Part shown: in pieces, positions 35,420-43,987 of the stretch
Numbering within the stretch: the stretch's first letter is position 1
How the letters are laid out: each line of letters opens with the position of its first letter
Assembly (NCBI RefSeq): GCF_000384295.1
Contig: NZ_KB913037.1
Coordinates: forward strand, 10,530,128 to 10,594,127
Direction: 5' to 3'
Origin: Amycolatopsis balhimycina FH 1894
GTDB taxonomy: Bacteria; Actinomycetota; Actinomycetes; Mycobacteriales; Pseudonocardiaceae
DNA: 64,000 nucleotides
Notes under the pieces: generated by a model
Told to the model about the DNA's origin: nothing
The model's database searches: none
What the model saw: only the letters and a program-made list of their open reading frames with translations
Program-made: the position numbers and the translations under genes

Positions 35420-35636
35420 GGCGCGGACAGGCGTGGCCTCCGCGGACGGCACGGCTGCTGCCGGACCGGCGCGATGGTCGCGGCGGCGGTCGGCAGGAAC
35501 GGCGTGCGGTGCGGGGTCATGCGCAGATGGTGTCGCCGGGATGACCGCGCGGGCAACCGGATTTCCAGCCGGTGGGCTCCGGTGAGCTGTGCTTGAATCG
35601 GCCGGAGGGAGACACCGGAGCGAGAGGGTTTTCACG

Positions 35637-36431
35637 ATGCGGGTCGACCTGAGCGGGAAGACGGCCCTGGTCACCGGATCCACCCAGGGCATCGGCGCGG
35701 CGATCGCCACCGGGCTCGCGGCCGCGGGCGCGCGGGTCGCGGTCAACGGCCGGAGCGAAACCGGCGTCCTCAAGGCCATCGCCCGGCTCCGCGAGGACCT
35801 GCCGGACGCGGACTTCGTCCCGGCACCGGGCGACGTCTCGGAAGAGGCCGGGGCGGCCCAGGTCGTCGAAGAGGTGCCGGACGCCGACATCCTCGTCAAC
35901 AACCTCGGCATCTTCGGTGTCCAGGAGCCCCTCGACATCACCGACGCGGACTGGCGGCACTACTTCGAGGTCAACGTCCTGGCCGCGGTGCGCCTCACCC
36001 GCGCCTACCTGCCCGGGATGACCGAGCGCGGCTGGGGCCGGATCCAGTACATCGCCAGCGACTCCGCGATCGTCATCCCGGCCGAAATGATCCACTATGG
36101 AGTGTCGAAGACGGCGTTGCTCGGCGTGTCGCGCGGGTTCGCCAAGCACGCGGCCGGCACCGGCGTCACGGTCAACGCGGTGATCGCCGGGCCGACCCAC
36201 ACTGGCGGCGTCGAGGACTTCGTCCGCGAACTGGTGGGCACGAACCTGCCGTGGGACGAAGCCCAGCGCGAGTTCATGAAGCGGTACCGCCCGCAGTCGT
36301 TGCTGCAGCGGCTGATCGAGCCCGAGGAGATCGCGCACCTGGTGGTGTACCTGAGCTCCCCGTTCGCCTCGGCGACGACGGGCGCGGCGGTGCGGGTGGA
36401 CGGCGGGTACGTCGACTCGATCTTGCCCTGA
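35637..36431 (+). CDS. short-chain dehydrogenase/reductase
   Basis: SDR oxidoreductase of 264 residues. The Rossmann loop is TGSTQGIGAAIA, the structural motif is NNLG, the catalytic Ser lies in YIASDSA, and the YGVSKTA stretch supplies Tyr and Lys. NAD(P)-dependent oxidation or reduction of a hydroxy or keto group is expected; the substrate is not indicated. ATG 35637 is chosen for GAGAGG upstream. It is divergent from the LysE gene and shares no operon with its neighbours. Confidence 0.88.
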   Translation: MRVDLSGKTALVTGSTQGIGAAIATGLAAAGARVAVNGRSETGVLKAIARLREDLPDADFVPAPGDVSEEAGAAQVVEEVPDADILVNNLGIFGVQEPLDITDADWRHYFEVNVLAAVRLTRAYLPGMTERGWGRIQYIASDSAIVIPAEMIHYGVSKTALLGVSRGFAKHAAGTGVTVNAVIAGPTHTGGVEDFVRELVGTNLPWDEAQREFMKRYRPQSLLQRLIEPEEIAHLVVYLSSPFASATTGAAVRVDGGYVDSILP

Positions 36432-36494
36432 CGGGTTGCGGGCGTGACACTTTCCGGTGACGCGCGGCGTGAACATGATCAGCACGGGGAACTT

Positions 36495-36524
36495 CCCTGA
36501 CACAAACCCCTGACACACAGGGAA
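36495..36524. promoter_or_regulatory. tandem CCCTGACACA repeats in leader of small Cys peptide
   Basis: CCCTGACACA occurs at 36495-36504 and again at 36508-36517, period 13. TTCCCTG at 36493 is inverted as CAGGGAA at 36518-36524. This compact element lies 21 bases before the small secreted peptide gene and may be a regulator site or leader hairpin. Confidence 0.45.
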
Positions 36525-36545
36525 AGTCAGCGGAAGGAGAGCACG

Positions 36546-36797
36546 ATGAAGATCCGGATCGCTTCCTTGGCGGCGGGTGTGGCGCTCACGGTTTCCGCGG
36601 TGGTCGCCGCGGCGGCTCCGGCGTCGGCCGACCCGGTCCCGGGCAGCTCGACGCAGTTCTACGCCTACTGTTCGGTGGACCTGCTCGGGGTGCCGATTGC
36701 CTGCGCGGAGACCGACAAGGCGCATTCGTCGCACATCTGCCAGTACCTCGCCACGCCGCTCGGCCTGGGCCTCGACTGCATCCAGCGTTCGGCGTGA
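36546..36797 (+). CDS. small secreted four-cysteine peptide
   Basis: Exported peptide of 83 residues. The signal peptide is clear (KIRIASLAAGVALTVSAVVAAAAPASA), with cleavage after about residue 28. The mature part of about 55 residues has four Cys (YCSVD, IACAET, HICQY, DCIQ), enough for two disulfides, and a hydrophobic GVPIA / PLGLGL pattern. No family recognised; could be a surface or signalling peptide. Strong ribosome binding site GGAAGGAGAG. Unusual direct repeats lie just upstream. Confidence 0.72.
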   Translation: MKIRIASLAAGVALTVSAVVAAAAPASADPVPGSSTQFYAYCSVDLLGVPIACAETDKAHSSHICQYLATPLGLGLDCIQRSA

Positions 36798-36888
36798 CGG
36801 CCGCGCCTTTGGTACAGACTTGAGACAGTTCCGGGTCAAACCTGTCGAACAACGCGGGCGAACCGGCGATCTTCTCCGGACAAGGTGA

Positions 36889-36919
36889 CGAGTGCGCGCT
36901 TCTGGCGAGCGCGCACTCG
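36889..36919. other. hairpin in the leader of the DD-carboxypeptidase gene
   Basis: Perfect 11-bp arms, CGAGTGCGCGC and GCGCGCACTCG, lie around a 9-base loop directly before the ribosome binding site GGAGGA. Position suggests either a terminator from the upstream small gene or an RNA element affecting translation. Confidence 0.5.
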
Positions 36920-36935
36920 CACCCGGAGGAGAACC

Positions 36936-37856
36936 ATGGCCCGTACCCGAATCCCGCCGGTCGCCGGCGGGCTCGCCGCCGCGGTGGCGGTGGCGCTCGC
37001 GGCGGCCTGCTGGGTCGCGTTCCCGCCCGAGGTCGCCGGCCGGGCGATCGCCGCCCGCCCGGACGTCCGGCTGTCCGTGCCGTGGCCCGGGGGCCAGGCG
37101 AGCGCCGAGGTCCAGGGGCTGGGCTCGCTCGGCGACCACGGTGTGCAGCGGCCGGTGCCGATCGCCAGCGTCACGAAGGTGATGACCGCCTACGTCGTCC
37201 TGAAGGACCACCCGCTGGGCCCGGACGACGCCGGCCCGGAGATCACCGTCGACGGGCAGGCCGAAGCCGAAGCCTCCTCGACCGGGGAGTCGAGCGTGCC
37301 GGTCCGCGCGGGCAGCCGGATCGGCGAACGGGACCTGCTGGCCCTGATGCTCGTCCCGTCCGGCAACAACATCGCCCGGCTGCTGGCCCGCTGGGACGCC
37401 GGGAGCCAGGAAGCGTTCACCGGGAAGATGAACCACGAGGCCGCGGCGCTCGGCATGGCCGGCACCACCTACACCGGGGCCAGCGGCGTCGAGGACTCGA
37501 CCACGAGCACCGCCGCCGACCAGCTCCGGCTGGCCCGCGAGGTGATGAAGAACCCGGTGATCCGGGCGGTCACCGGCACCGCGAACCTGCGGGTCGACGG
37601 CGTGCCCGGGACGATCGTCAACACGAACACCCTGCTCGGCCGCAACGGCGTGATCGGCCTCAAGACCGGCTCGTCGACCGCCGGCGGCGGCGCCCTGATG
37701 TGGGCGGCGAAAGCGCGTGACGGCGCGCTCATCCTGGGCGTGGTCCTGCAGCAGAACCCGGGCGGGACCCCGGCGGCCGGCCTGCGGGCCGCGCTGGAGA
37801 ACAGTGAGCGCCTCATCGCCGCGATCCGGCGCGAACTGCCGGCGGCCACCCGGTGA
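36936..37856 (+). CDS. D-alanyl-D-alanine carboxypeptidase (DacC-type, S11)
   Basis: Penicillin-binding serine peptidase of 306 residues acting on cell-wall pentapeptides outside the membrane. An N-terminal hydrophobic segment (about 9-30) anchors or exports it. The three S11 motifs are present: SVTK (Ser78, Lys81), SGN (Ser142) and KTG (Lys243). The region between SVTK and SGN is short and acidic. The stop lies inside the GTGA start of the next gene, coupling it to a membrane endonuclease/exonuclease/phosphatase-family protein. ATG 36936 behind GGAGGAGAACC. Confidence 0.9.
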   Translation: MARTRIPPVAGGLAAAVAVALAAACWVAFPPEVAGRAIAARPDVRLSVPWPGGQASAEVQGLGSLGDHGVQRPVPIASVTKVMTAYVVLKDHPLGPDDAGPEITVDGQAEAEASSTGESSVPVRAGSRIGERDLLALMLVPSGNNIARLLARWDAGSQEAFTGKMNHEAAALGMAGTTYTGASGVEDSTTSTAADQLRLAREVMKNPVIRAVTGTANLRVDGVPGTIVNTNTLLGRNGVIGLKTGSSTAGGGALMWAAKARDGALILGVVLQQNPGGTPAAGLRAALENSERLIAAIRRELPAATR

Positions 37857-38824
37857 CCGCGATCACCGAGCCGCTCGTCGTCCCGCCCCTCCCGGACCGC
37901 CGGGCCGGGACCTGGCGCCGCGGCCGAGTCGTCGCCGCGTTCGCCGTGCTGACGGCGTTGCTGCTGCTCGCGCACCCCCTGGTGCCCAACTGGGCGGGCA
38001 ACCTCGGCAGCCTGCTGGAGACGTTCCTGCCCTGGACCGGCCTGCTCCTGCTCCCGCTGCTCGCCGCGGCCCTGATGCGGCGTTCGGCGCTCGCGCTCGT
38101 CTCCCTCCTGCTGCCGGCCCTGGTCTGGGGCGGGTTCTTCGGCGGCAGGCTCTTCGACAAGCGGGCGGCCGGCGGCGACTTCACGATCGTGTCGCACAAC
38201 GTGAACGACGAGAACCCGGACCCGGTGGGCACCGCGCGGGCCCTGGCCGCCTCGGGCGCGCAGGTGATCGCGCTCGAGGAGCTGAAGAAGTCCGAGGTCC
38301 CGAAGTACGAGGACGCGCTCGCCGCCGGCTACCCGCACCACTCCGTGCAGGGCACCGTCGGCGTCTGGAGCACGTTCCCGCTGCACGACACCCGGCCGGT
38401 GGCGATCATGCCGTGGACCCGCGCGCTGCGGACCACAGTGGACACTCCGGCGGGGCCGGTGGCGGTCTTCGTGGCGCACCTGCCGTCGGTGCGGGTGCGG
38501 ATCGACGCGGGGTTCACCGCGAACGGCCGCGACGCCGCGGCCGGCCTCCTCGTCGACGCCCTGGACGCCGAACCCGCGCCGCGCACCGTGCTGGTCGGCG
38601 ACTTCAACGGCACCGCCGACGACCGCGCGCTGGCCTCGATCACCGCGCGCCTGCGTGCGGCCCAGGACGACGCCGGCGACGGCTTCGGCTTCAGCTGGCC
38701 CGCCTCGCTGCCGCTGGCCCGGATCGACCAGATCTTCGTCTCCGGAGTGCGGCCGGTGGCGGCCTGGACACTGCCCGCGACCGGCAGCGACCACCTGCCC
38801 GTCGCGGCCACCCTGGCGCTCTGA
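37853..38824 (+). CDS. membrane-anchored endonuclease/exonuclease/phosphatase-family protein
   Basis: Protein of 323 residues with three hydrophobic segments in the first 105 residues, then an exported or cell-surface EEP domain. Landmarks are ISHN-like IVSHNVNDENP, the metal Glu in VIALEELKKSE, VAHLPSV, VGDFNGTADDRAL and the C-terminal TGSDHLPV His. Family members hydrolyse phosphodiesters or phosphomonoesters (nucleic acid, lipids, polyphosphates); the substrate here is unknown. GTGA overlap with the carboxypeptidase gene suggests a joint envelope role. Confidence 0.85.
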   Translation: MTAITEPLVVPPLPDRRAGTWRRGRVVAAFAVLTALLLLAHPLVPNWAGNLGSLLETFLPWTGLLLLPLLAAALMRRSALALVSLLLPALVWGGFFGGRLFDKRAAGGDFTIVSHNVNDENPDPVGTARALAASGAQVIALEELKKSEVPKYEDALAAGYPHHSVQGTVGVWSTFPLHDTRPVAIMPWTRALRTTVDTPAGPVAVFVAHLPSVRVRIDAGFTANGRDAAAGLLVDALDAEPAPRTVLVGDFNGTADDRALASITARLRAAQDDAGDGFGFSWPASLPLARIDQIFVSGVRPVAAWTLPATGSDHLPVAATLAL

Positions 38825-38831
38825 CCCCGTA

Positions 38832-38853
38832 CCCCGCGGGACGACACGCGGGG
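38832..38853. terminator. weak hairpin after the EEP gene
   Basis: CCCCGCG and CGCGGGG arms around an 8-base loop lie 7 bases beyond the stop. The rest of 38825-39152 (328 bases) contains no gene; it holds the promoter and operator of LacI paralog 2 near its right end. Confidence 0.4.
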
Positions 38854-39058
38854 TGGTGATCCGAGCCGTGGCGGATCCGCCGTCCGAGTGAACGGACTAC
38901 GCAGGTCATCCGCTCCGCGGAGGGGTGAACATGCGCTTGAACACCGTGGTCATCGGGCTGCCGGTGAATTTCAAACGACCCTCCGCGCAGGTCGCGCCGT
39001 CGAATTCGTCGTCGGGTCGTGTGAAGGCCACGTGACTAGACCGTTACGCGGCCCGGTC

Positions 39059-39086
39059 TTGACCCCACAGGTGTTATCGCTAACAC
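39059..39086 (+). promoter_or_regulatory. LacI paralog 2 promoter with overlapping operator
   Basis: TTGACC (39059-39064) and TAACAC (39081-39086) are 16 bases apart. The operator GTGTTATCGCTAACAC at 39071-39086, with one mismatch from symmetry, covers the spacer and -10, so binding would shut the promoter. It lies 66 bases before the LacI paralog 2 start, implying autoregulation. Confidence 0.65.
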
Positions 39087-39152
39087 TAACTCCGCGTCGC
39101 CACCGGAACAGGTGACGCAGACCATGTCGGAGCGGACAGGAAGGGGACGCCG

Positions 39153-40196
39153 GTGGCCGAACGACCCCGCTCCGGCGGACCCGTGAAGGTGACCGCGGCC
39201 GGCACGCGGCAGCCGAGCCTGACCGACGTCGCGGGCGTCGCGGGCGTGTCCCACATGACCGTGTCCCGGGTGATCAACGGGACCGGCCCGGTGCGCCCCG
39301 AGACCCGGGCCCGGGTGCTCGCCGCGATCGAGGAACTGGGCTACCGCCCCAACTCCGCGGCCCGCGCGCTGGTCACCGGGCGGACCGGCACGCTCGGGGT
39401 CGTGGCGCTCGAGTCCAATCTGTACGGTCCGGCCAGCACGCTGTACGGCATCGAGAACGCCGCCCGGGAAGCCGGGTACGCGATCACGATCTCCAGCGTC
39501 AGCCGTCCGGGCCGGTCGTCGATCGCCGACGCGGTGGAGAACCTGCGCCGCCAGGCGGTCGAGGGCGTCATCGTCATCGCCCCGCACGTCAGCGCCGGCC
39601 GGGCGCTGGAAGCCGCGCCCGCGGACTTCCCGGTCGTCGCGGTCGGCGGTGGCGAGACCGCGCCGGTCCCGGTGATCTCCGTCGACCAGCGCGACGGCGC
39701 CCGCCGGGCCACCGAACACCTCCTGGCGCTGGGCCACCGCACCGTGTGGCACATCGCCGGGCCGGAGGACTGGCTGGAGGCCCGTGACCGCGAGCTCGGC
39801 TGGCGGGAAACCCTGGAACGCCACGGTGTCGGCGTCCCGCGGGTGATCCAAGGCGACTGGAGTTCGCGCTCGGGTTACGAGGCGGGGCGATCCCTCGCCA
39901 AGGAACGCGATCTGGACGCCGTCTTCGCCGGCAACGACCAGATGGCACTGGGCCTGCTGCGGGCGTTCGCCGAAGCGGGTATCTCGGTGCCGCGGGACGT
40001 GCGCGTGGCGGGCTTCGACGACGTCCCCGAGGCGGCGTACTTCACGCCGCCGCTGACGACGGTGCGCCAGGACTTCATCGAAGTCGGACGGCGTACGTTC
40101 GGCCTGCTGGCCGGACGGATGGACGGAGGCGACCGGCACGCGCGCGCCCTGGTCGTCCCCGAGTTGATCGTGCGCGAGAGTACCGGACCGAGGTAG
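39153..40196 (+). CDS. LacI-family repressor, paralog 2
   Basis: LacI/GalR regulator of 347 residues. The headpiece PSLTDVAGVAGVSHMTVSRVINGTGPVRPETRARVLAAIEELGYRPN is nearly the same as in paralog 1, and effector-domain stretches such as RTVWHIAGPEDWLEARDRE are shared. It is flanked by operators at 39071 and 40229 and lies directly before the furanose importer, so it is the best candidate for the local arabinose/galactoside repressor. GTG start behind GGAAGGGGACG. Confidence 0.92.
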   Translation: MAERPRSGGPVKVTAAGTRQPSLTDVAGVAGVSHMTVSRVINGTGPVRPETRARVLAAIEELGYRPNSAARALVTGRTGTLGVVALESNLYGPASTLYGIENAAREAGYAITISSVSRPGRSSIADAVENLRRQAVEGVIVIAPHVSAGRALEAAPADFPVVAVGGGETAPVPVISVDQRDGARRATEHLLALGHRTVWHIAGPEDWLEARDRELGWRETLERHGVGVPRVIQGDWSSRSGYEAGRSLAKERDLDAVFAGNDQMALGLLRAFAEAGISVPRDVRVAGFDDVPEAAYFTPPLTTVRQDFIEVGRRTFGLLAGRMDGGDRHARALVVPELIVRESTGPR

Positions 40197-40228
40197 CGCG
40201 GCGGCCCGGTGCGGACCGGTGGCCACCC

Positions 40229-40254
40229 AGCGCTTGTTAGCGCTAACAAGCGCT
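40229..40254. promoter_or_regulatory. 26-bp perfect operator before the furanose importer
   Basis: The core CTTGTTAGCGCTAACAAG is extended by AGCG and CGCT to a fully symmetric 26-bp element, the longest and best copy of the LacI operator set. It lies 109 bases upstream of the binding-protein start and 33 bases after the LacI paralog 2 stop. Confidence 0.82.
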
Positions 40255-40362
40255 CCGCGCCACCGGTTACGGACAAGCGGTTCCCGAATACCCAGTTTTT
40301 CCCCAACGCAGTTTCCCGACACCCAGGTTTTCCCACAGATCATCGTCGATCGAGGAGTGAAC

Positions 40363-41337
40363 GTGCTGAAGAAGCGATGGGCCGCCGCGGCGGCCGCGGC
40401 GGCCGGACTCGTGCTGCTCACCGCCTGCGGGACTGGCGGTTCGTCCGGCAGTTCGGGCGGCGCGACCACGCTCGGGTTCGCCCAGGTGGGCGCCGAGAGC
40501 GGCTGGCGGACGGCGAACACCAAGTCGATCCAGGACTCGGCGAAGGCTGCCGGGATCGAGCTGAAGTTCTCGGACGCGCAGCAGAAGCAGGAGAACCAGA
40601 TCTCCGCGATCCGCTCGTACATCCAGCAGAAGGTCAAGGTCATCGCCTTCTCGCCGGTCGTCGAGTCCGGCTGGGACACCGTCCTCAAGGAAGCCAAGAC
40701 GGCCAACATCCCGGTCATCCTGACCGACCGCGCGATCGACTCGCCGGACAAGTCGCTCTACAAGACCTTCCTGGGCTCGGACTTCGTCGCCGAGGGCAAG
40801 AAGGCGGGGGAGTGGCTGACCAAGGAGTACGGCAGCGCCACCGGCCAGGTGAACATCGTCGAACTGCAGGGCACCACCGGTTCGGCCCCGGCGAACGACC
40901 GCAAGAAGGGCTTCGGCGACGTCATCGCCGCGGACCCGAAGTACAAGATCGTCGCGTCGCAGACCGGTGAGTTCACCCGCGCCAAGGGCAAGGAGGTCAT
41001 GGAGGCCTTCCTGAAGTCCCAGCCCAAGATCGACGTGCTCTACGCGCACAACGACGACATGGCCCTCGGCGCCATCGAGGCCATCGAGGCCGCGGGCAAG
41101 GTCCCGGGCAAGGACATCAAGATCATCTCGGTGGACGCCGTGAAGGACGGGATGCAGGCGCTGTCCGACGGCAAGATCAACCACATCGTCGAATGCAACC
41201 CGCTGCTCGGCCCGCAGCTGATGGACCTGGTGAAGAAGGTCGCCGCCGGTGAGTCGGTGCCCGCGCGCATCGAGACCCAGGAGACCGAGTTCGACCAGGC
41301 GTCGGCCAAGGCCGCGCTGCCGCAGCGTCAGTACTGA
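40363..41337 (+). CDS. furanose-type ABC importer, binding lipoprotein (YtfQ-like)
   Basis: Sugar-binding lipoprotein of 324 residues. The signal peptide ends in lipobox LLTAC. The periplasmic-binding fold (TTLGFAQVGAESGWRTANTKSIQDSAKAAGI, AFSPVVESGWDTVLKEAKTANIPVILTDRAI) is very close to E. coli YtfQ, the galactofuranose-binding protein. The downstream gene order, one ATPase then two different permeases, matches ytfQ-ytfR-ytfT-yjfF. With a GH51 arabinofuranosidase in the next position, L-arabinofuranose or galactofuranose is the inferred ligand. GTG 40363 has GAGGAG six bases upstream. Confidence 0.9.
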   Translation: MLKKRWAAAAAAAAGLVLLTACGTGGSSGSSGGATTLGFAQVGAESGWRTANTKSIQDSAKAAGIELKFSDAQQKQENQISAIRSYIQQKVKVIAFSPVVESGWDTVLKEAKTANIPVILTDRAIDSPDKSLYKTFLGSDFVAEGKKAGEWLTKEYGSATGQVNIVELQGTTGSAPANDRKKGFGDVIAADPKYKIVASQTGEFTRAKGKEVMEAFLKSQPKIDVLYAHNDDMALGAIEAIEAAGKVPGKDIKIISVDAVKDGMQALSDGKINHIVECNPLLGPQLMDLVKKVAAGESVPARIETQETEFDQASAKAALPQRQY

Positions 41338-41350
41338 CAACCGCCTGCGG

Positions 41351-41396
41351 GTCGTGAGTGCGTAACAGTGTCAGAACACTGTTACGCACTCACGAC
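41351..41396. terminator. 21-bp stem hairpin between binding protein and ATPase genes
   Basis: Perfect arms, starting GTCGTGAGTGCGTAACAGTG and mirrored after the loop CAGA, lie 13 bases past the binding-protein stop and 27 before the ATPase start. As an internal partial terminator or 3'-end stabiliser it would give more binding protein than transporter. Confidence 0.72.
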
Positions 41397-41423
41397 CCCC
41401 GCGCCCACCCCGGAGCACACCAA

Positions 41424-42944
41424 ATGCCTGAACCGCAACCCATGGTGCGGATGAGCGGTATCCGCAAGGAGTTCCCCGGCGTCCTCGCCCTGGACGGGGT
41501 CGACTTCCGGATGTACCCCGGCGAAGTCCACGCCCTGATGGGCGAGAACGGCGCCGGCAAGTCCACCCTCATCAAGGTGCTCACCGGGGTGTACGGGGTG
41601 GACGCGGGCACGATCGGACTCGACGGCGACGAGGTCGCCTTCAACGGACCGGGTTCGGCCCAGCAGGCCGGCATCAGCACGGTCTACCAGGAAGTCAACC
41701 TCTGCCCGAACCTGTCGGTGGCGGAAAACGTCTGCCTCGGCCGGGAACCCCGCCGCTTCGGCCGCATCCAGTGGGGCCCGATGCGGCGGCGGGCCGAGGA
41801 GCTGCTGGCCCGGCTGGACGTCCACGTGGACGTCACGGCCGAGCTGTCCACCTGCTCCATCGCGGTGCAGCAGCTGGTCGCGATCGCCCGCGCGCTCGAC
41901 GTCGACGCGCGGGTCCTCGTCCTCGACGAACCGACGTCCAGTTTGGACGCCGGCGAGGTCGAGCAGCTGCTCAAGGTCGTCCGGTCGCTGCGCGACCAGG
42001 GCATGGCGATCCTGTTCGTGTCCCACTTCATCGACCAGGTCTTCGCCATCGCCGACCGGATGACCGTGCTGCGCAACGGAAAGCTGATCGGCGAGTACCG
42101 CACCGCGGACATCACGCCGGTCGAGCTGGTCACCAAGATGATCGGCAAGGAGCTCCAGGTCCTCGAGGACCTGGAGGACTCCGGCCCCAGCCGGGCCGAG
42201 GTCGCCGGCGCGCCGGTGCTGCTGGCCGCCGAAGGCCTCGCCCGCAAGGGCGGCGTCGCGCCCTTCGACCTCGCCATCCACGCCGGCGAGGTGGTCGGGC
42301 TGGCCGGCCTCCTCGGCTCCGGCCGCACCGAGCTCGCCCGGCTGCTCTTCGGCGCCGACCACGCCGACAGCGGAACGGTCCAGGTCGACGGCGAGACCAC
42401 TTCGCTGCGCACCCCGCGGGCCGGTCTGGACCACAAGATCGCGTTCCTCTCGGAGAACCGCAAGGCCGAGGGGCTCGTCGAAGAGCTCACCGTCCGCGAG
42501 AACATCGTCCTCGCGCTACAGGCCTCCCGCGGCTGGGCGCGGCCGCTTTCGCGCCGCCGCCAGGACGAAATCGCCGAGAAGTACATCAAAGCACTCGACA
42601 TCCGGCCCGCCAACCCCGAAGCGCTGGTGGGCAACCTGTCCGGCGGCAACCAGCAGAAGGTGCTGCTGGGCCGCTGGCTCATCACCGAACCGCGGCTGCT
42701 GATCCTCGACGAGCCCACGCGCGGCATCGACATCGGCGCCAAGACGGAGATCCAGCGGCTGGTCACCCAGCTCTCGGGCGACGGCATGGCCGTCGTGTAC
42801 ATCTCCGCCGAGCTGGAAGAAGTCCTGCGGCTGAGCCACCGCGTCGTGGTGCTGCGCGACCGGAAGGTCGTGGCGGTCCGGGACAACCAGGCGCTCACCG
42901 CGGACGACATCATGGCCACGATGGCCGAGGGGGTGCAGGCGTGA
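41424..42944 (+). CDS. furanose-type ABC importer, ATPase (YtfR-like)
   Basis: Double nucleotide-binding protein of 506 residues in the CUT2 (RbsA/YtfR) class. The first half has Walker [10 protein letters not shown] and LDEPTSSLD, with the loose signature STCSIAVQQLVAIARAL usual in CUT2 proteins. The second half lacks a normal Walker A (GLAGLLGSGRTEL) but has LSGGNQQK and [11 protein letters not shown]. This asymmetry is normal for the family. Start ATG 41424 after GGAGCACACC; the stop overlaps the permease GTG. Confidence 0.92.
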   Translation: MPEPQPMVRMSGIRKEFPGVLALDGVDFRMYPGEVHALMGENGAGKSTLIKVLTGVYGVDAGTIGLDGDEVAFNGPGSAQQAGISTVYQEVNLCPNLSVAENVCLGREPRRFGRIQWGPMRRRAEELLARLDVHVDVTAELSTCSIAVQQLVAIARALDVDARVLVLDEPTSSLDAGEVEQLLKVVRSLRDQGMAILFVSHFIDQVFAIADRMTVLRNGKLIGEYRTADITPVELVTKMIGKELQVLEDLEDSGPSRAEVAGAPVLLAAEGLARKGGVAPFDLAIHAGEVVGLAGLLGSGRTELARLLFGADHADSGTVQVDGETTSLRTPRAGLDHKIAFLSENRKAEGLVEELTVRENIVLALQASRGWARPLSRRRQDEIAEKYIKALDIRPANPEALVGNLSGGNQQKVLLGRWLITEPRLLILDEPTRGIDIGAKTEIQRLVTQLSGDGMAVVYISAELEEVLRLSHRVVVLRDRKVVAVRDNQALTADDIMATMAEGVQA

Positions 42945-43987
42945 AAGGCTTGACGAAACAACGGCTCTTCTGGCCCGTGGTGGCTCTGCTGGTGCTGCTG
43001 CTGGGCGACCTGATCGCGAGCCCGTCGTTCTTCAAGATCGAGCTGCGCGACGGGCACCTCTACGGGAACCTCGTCGACATCCTCAAGAACGGCGCCCCGC
43101 TGATCCTCATCGCGATCGGCATGACGCTCGTCATCGCGACGCGCGGCATCGACCTCTCGGTCGGCGCGGTCGTGGCGATCAGCGGCGCGCTCGCCTGCCT
43201 CTGGGTCAGCGACAACCCGGACGGCGTCGGCACCACGCTGATCGCGTTCGGGCTGGCGCTCGGCCTGTCCCTGCTGCTCGGGGTGTGGAACGGCTGGCTC
43301 GTCGCGGCACTGGGCATCCAGCCGATCATCGCCACGCTGATCCTCATGGTCGCCGGCCGGGGTATCGCCCAGCTGATCACCGACGGGCAGATCATCACCG
43401 TCAACTCCCACTCCTTCGAGTGGATCGGCAGCGGGTTCCTGCTCACGCTGCCCGGCGCGATCCTCATCGCGCTGGCGGTGTTCGTGCTGGCGTCGGTGCT
43501 CGTCCGCCGGTCCGCGCTCGGCCTGCTGGTCGAGGCCGTCGGCGGCAACCCCGAGGCCAGCCGGCTGGCCGGCCTCCGCTCGGCGCGGCTGACCTGGCTC
43601 GTCTACGTCTTCTGCGCCCTCTGCGCGGGCATCGCCGGGCTGATGATCAGCGCGAACGTGCACAGCGCCGACGGCAACCACGCCGGCCTGTTCATCGAGC
43701 TCGACGCGATCCTCGCCGTCGTCGTCGGCGGCACGCAGCTGACCGGCGGCCGGTTCTCCCTCGGCGGCTCGGTGATCGGCGCGCTGCTCATCCAGACGCT
43801 CACCACCACCGTCTACGCCCTCGGCATCCCGCCCGAGGCGATCATGCTGTTCAAGGCCCTGGTCGTGCTCGCGGTGTGCCTGCTGCAGTCGCCCGCGTTC
43901 CGCCGCAAGTTCCGGCGGCGCCACGGAGCCCATCCGGTCACCCCGGCGCCCACCACCGCTCCGGAGAAGGTCGAGGTCACCGCATGA
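42941..43987 (+). CDS. furanose-type ABC importer, permease 1 (YtfT-like)
   Basis: CUT2 permease of 348 residues with eight to ten hydrophobic segments. The hallmark loop IGMTLVIATRGIDLSVGAVVAISGALA is followed by VGGNPEASRLAGLRSARLTWLVYVFCALCAGIAGL and VVVGGTQLTGGRFSLGGSVIGALL. It is distinct from the second permease, as in the YtfT/YjfF pair, so the channel is a heterodimer. It starts within a GTGA overlap with the ATPase gene and ends in an ATGA overlap with permease 2. Confidence 0.9.
   Translation: MKGLTKQRLFWPVVALLVLLLGDLIASPSFFKIELRDGHLYGNLVDILKNGAPLILIAIGMTLVIATRGIDLSVGAVVAISGALACLWVSDNPDGVGTTLIAFGLALGLSLLLGVWNGWLVAALGIQPIIATLILMVAGRGIAQLITDGQIITVNSHSFEWIGSGFLLTLPGAILIALAVFVLASVLVRRSALGLLVEAVGGNPEASRLAGLRSARLTWLVYVFCALCAGIAGLMISANVHSADGNHAGLFIELDAILAVVVGGTQLTGGRFSLGGSVIGALLIQTLTTTVYALGIPPEAIMLFKALVVLAVCLLQSPAFRRKFRRRHGAHPVTPAPTTAPEKVEVTA

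Noticed and set aside
36546..36797. Lanthipeptide or other RiPP precursor
   Set aside because: The peptide has a Sec signal peptide and paired Cys, with no modification enzyme or dedicated transporter nearby, so a disulfide-bonded secreted peptide is more likely.
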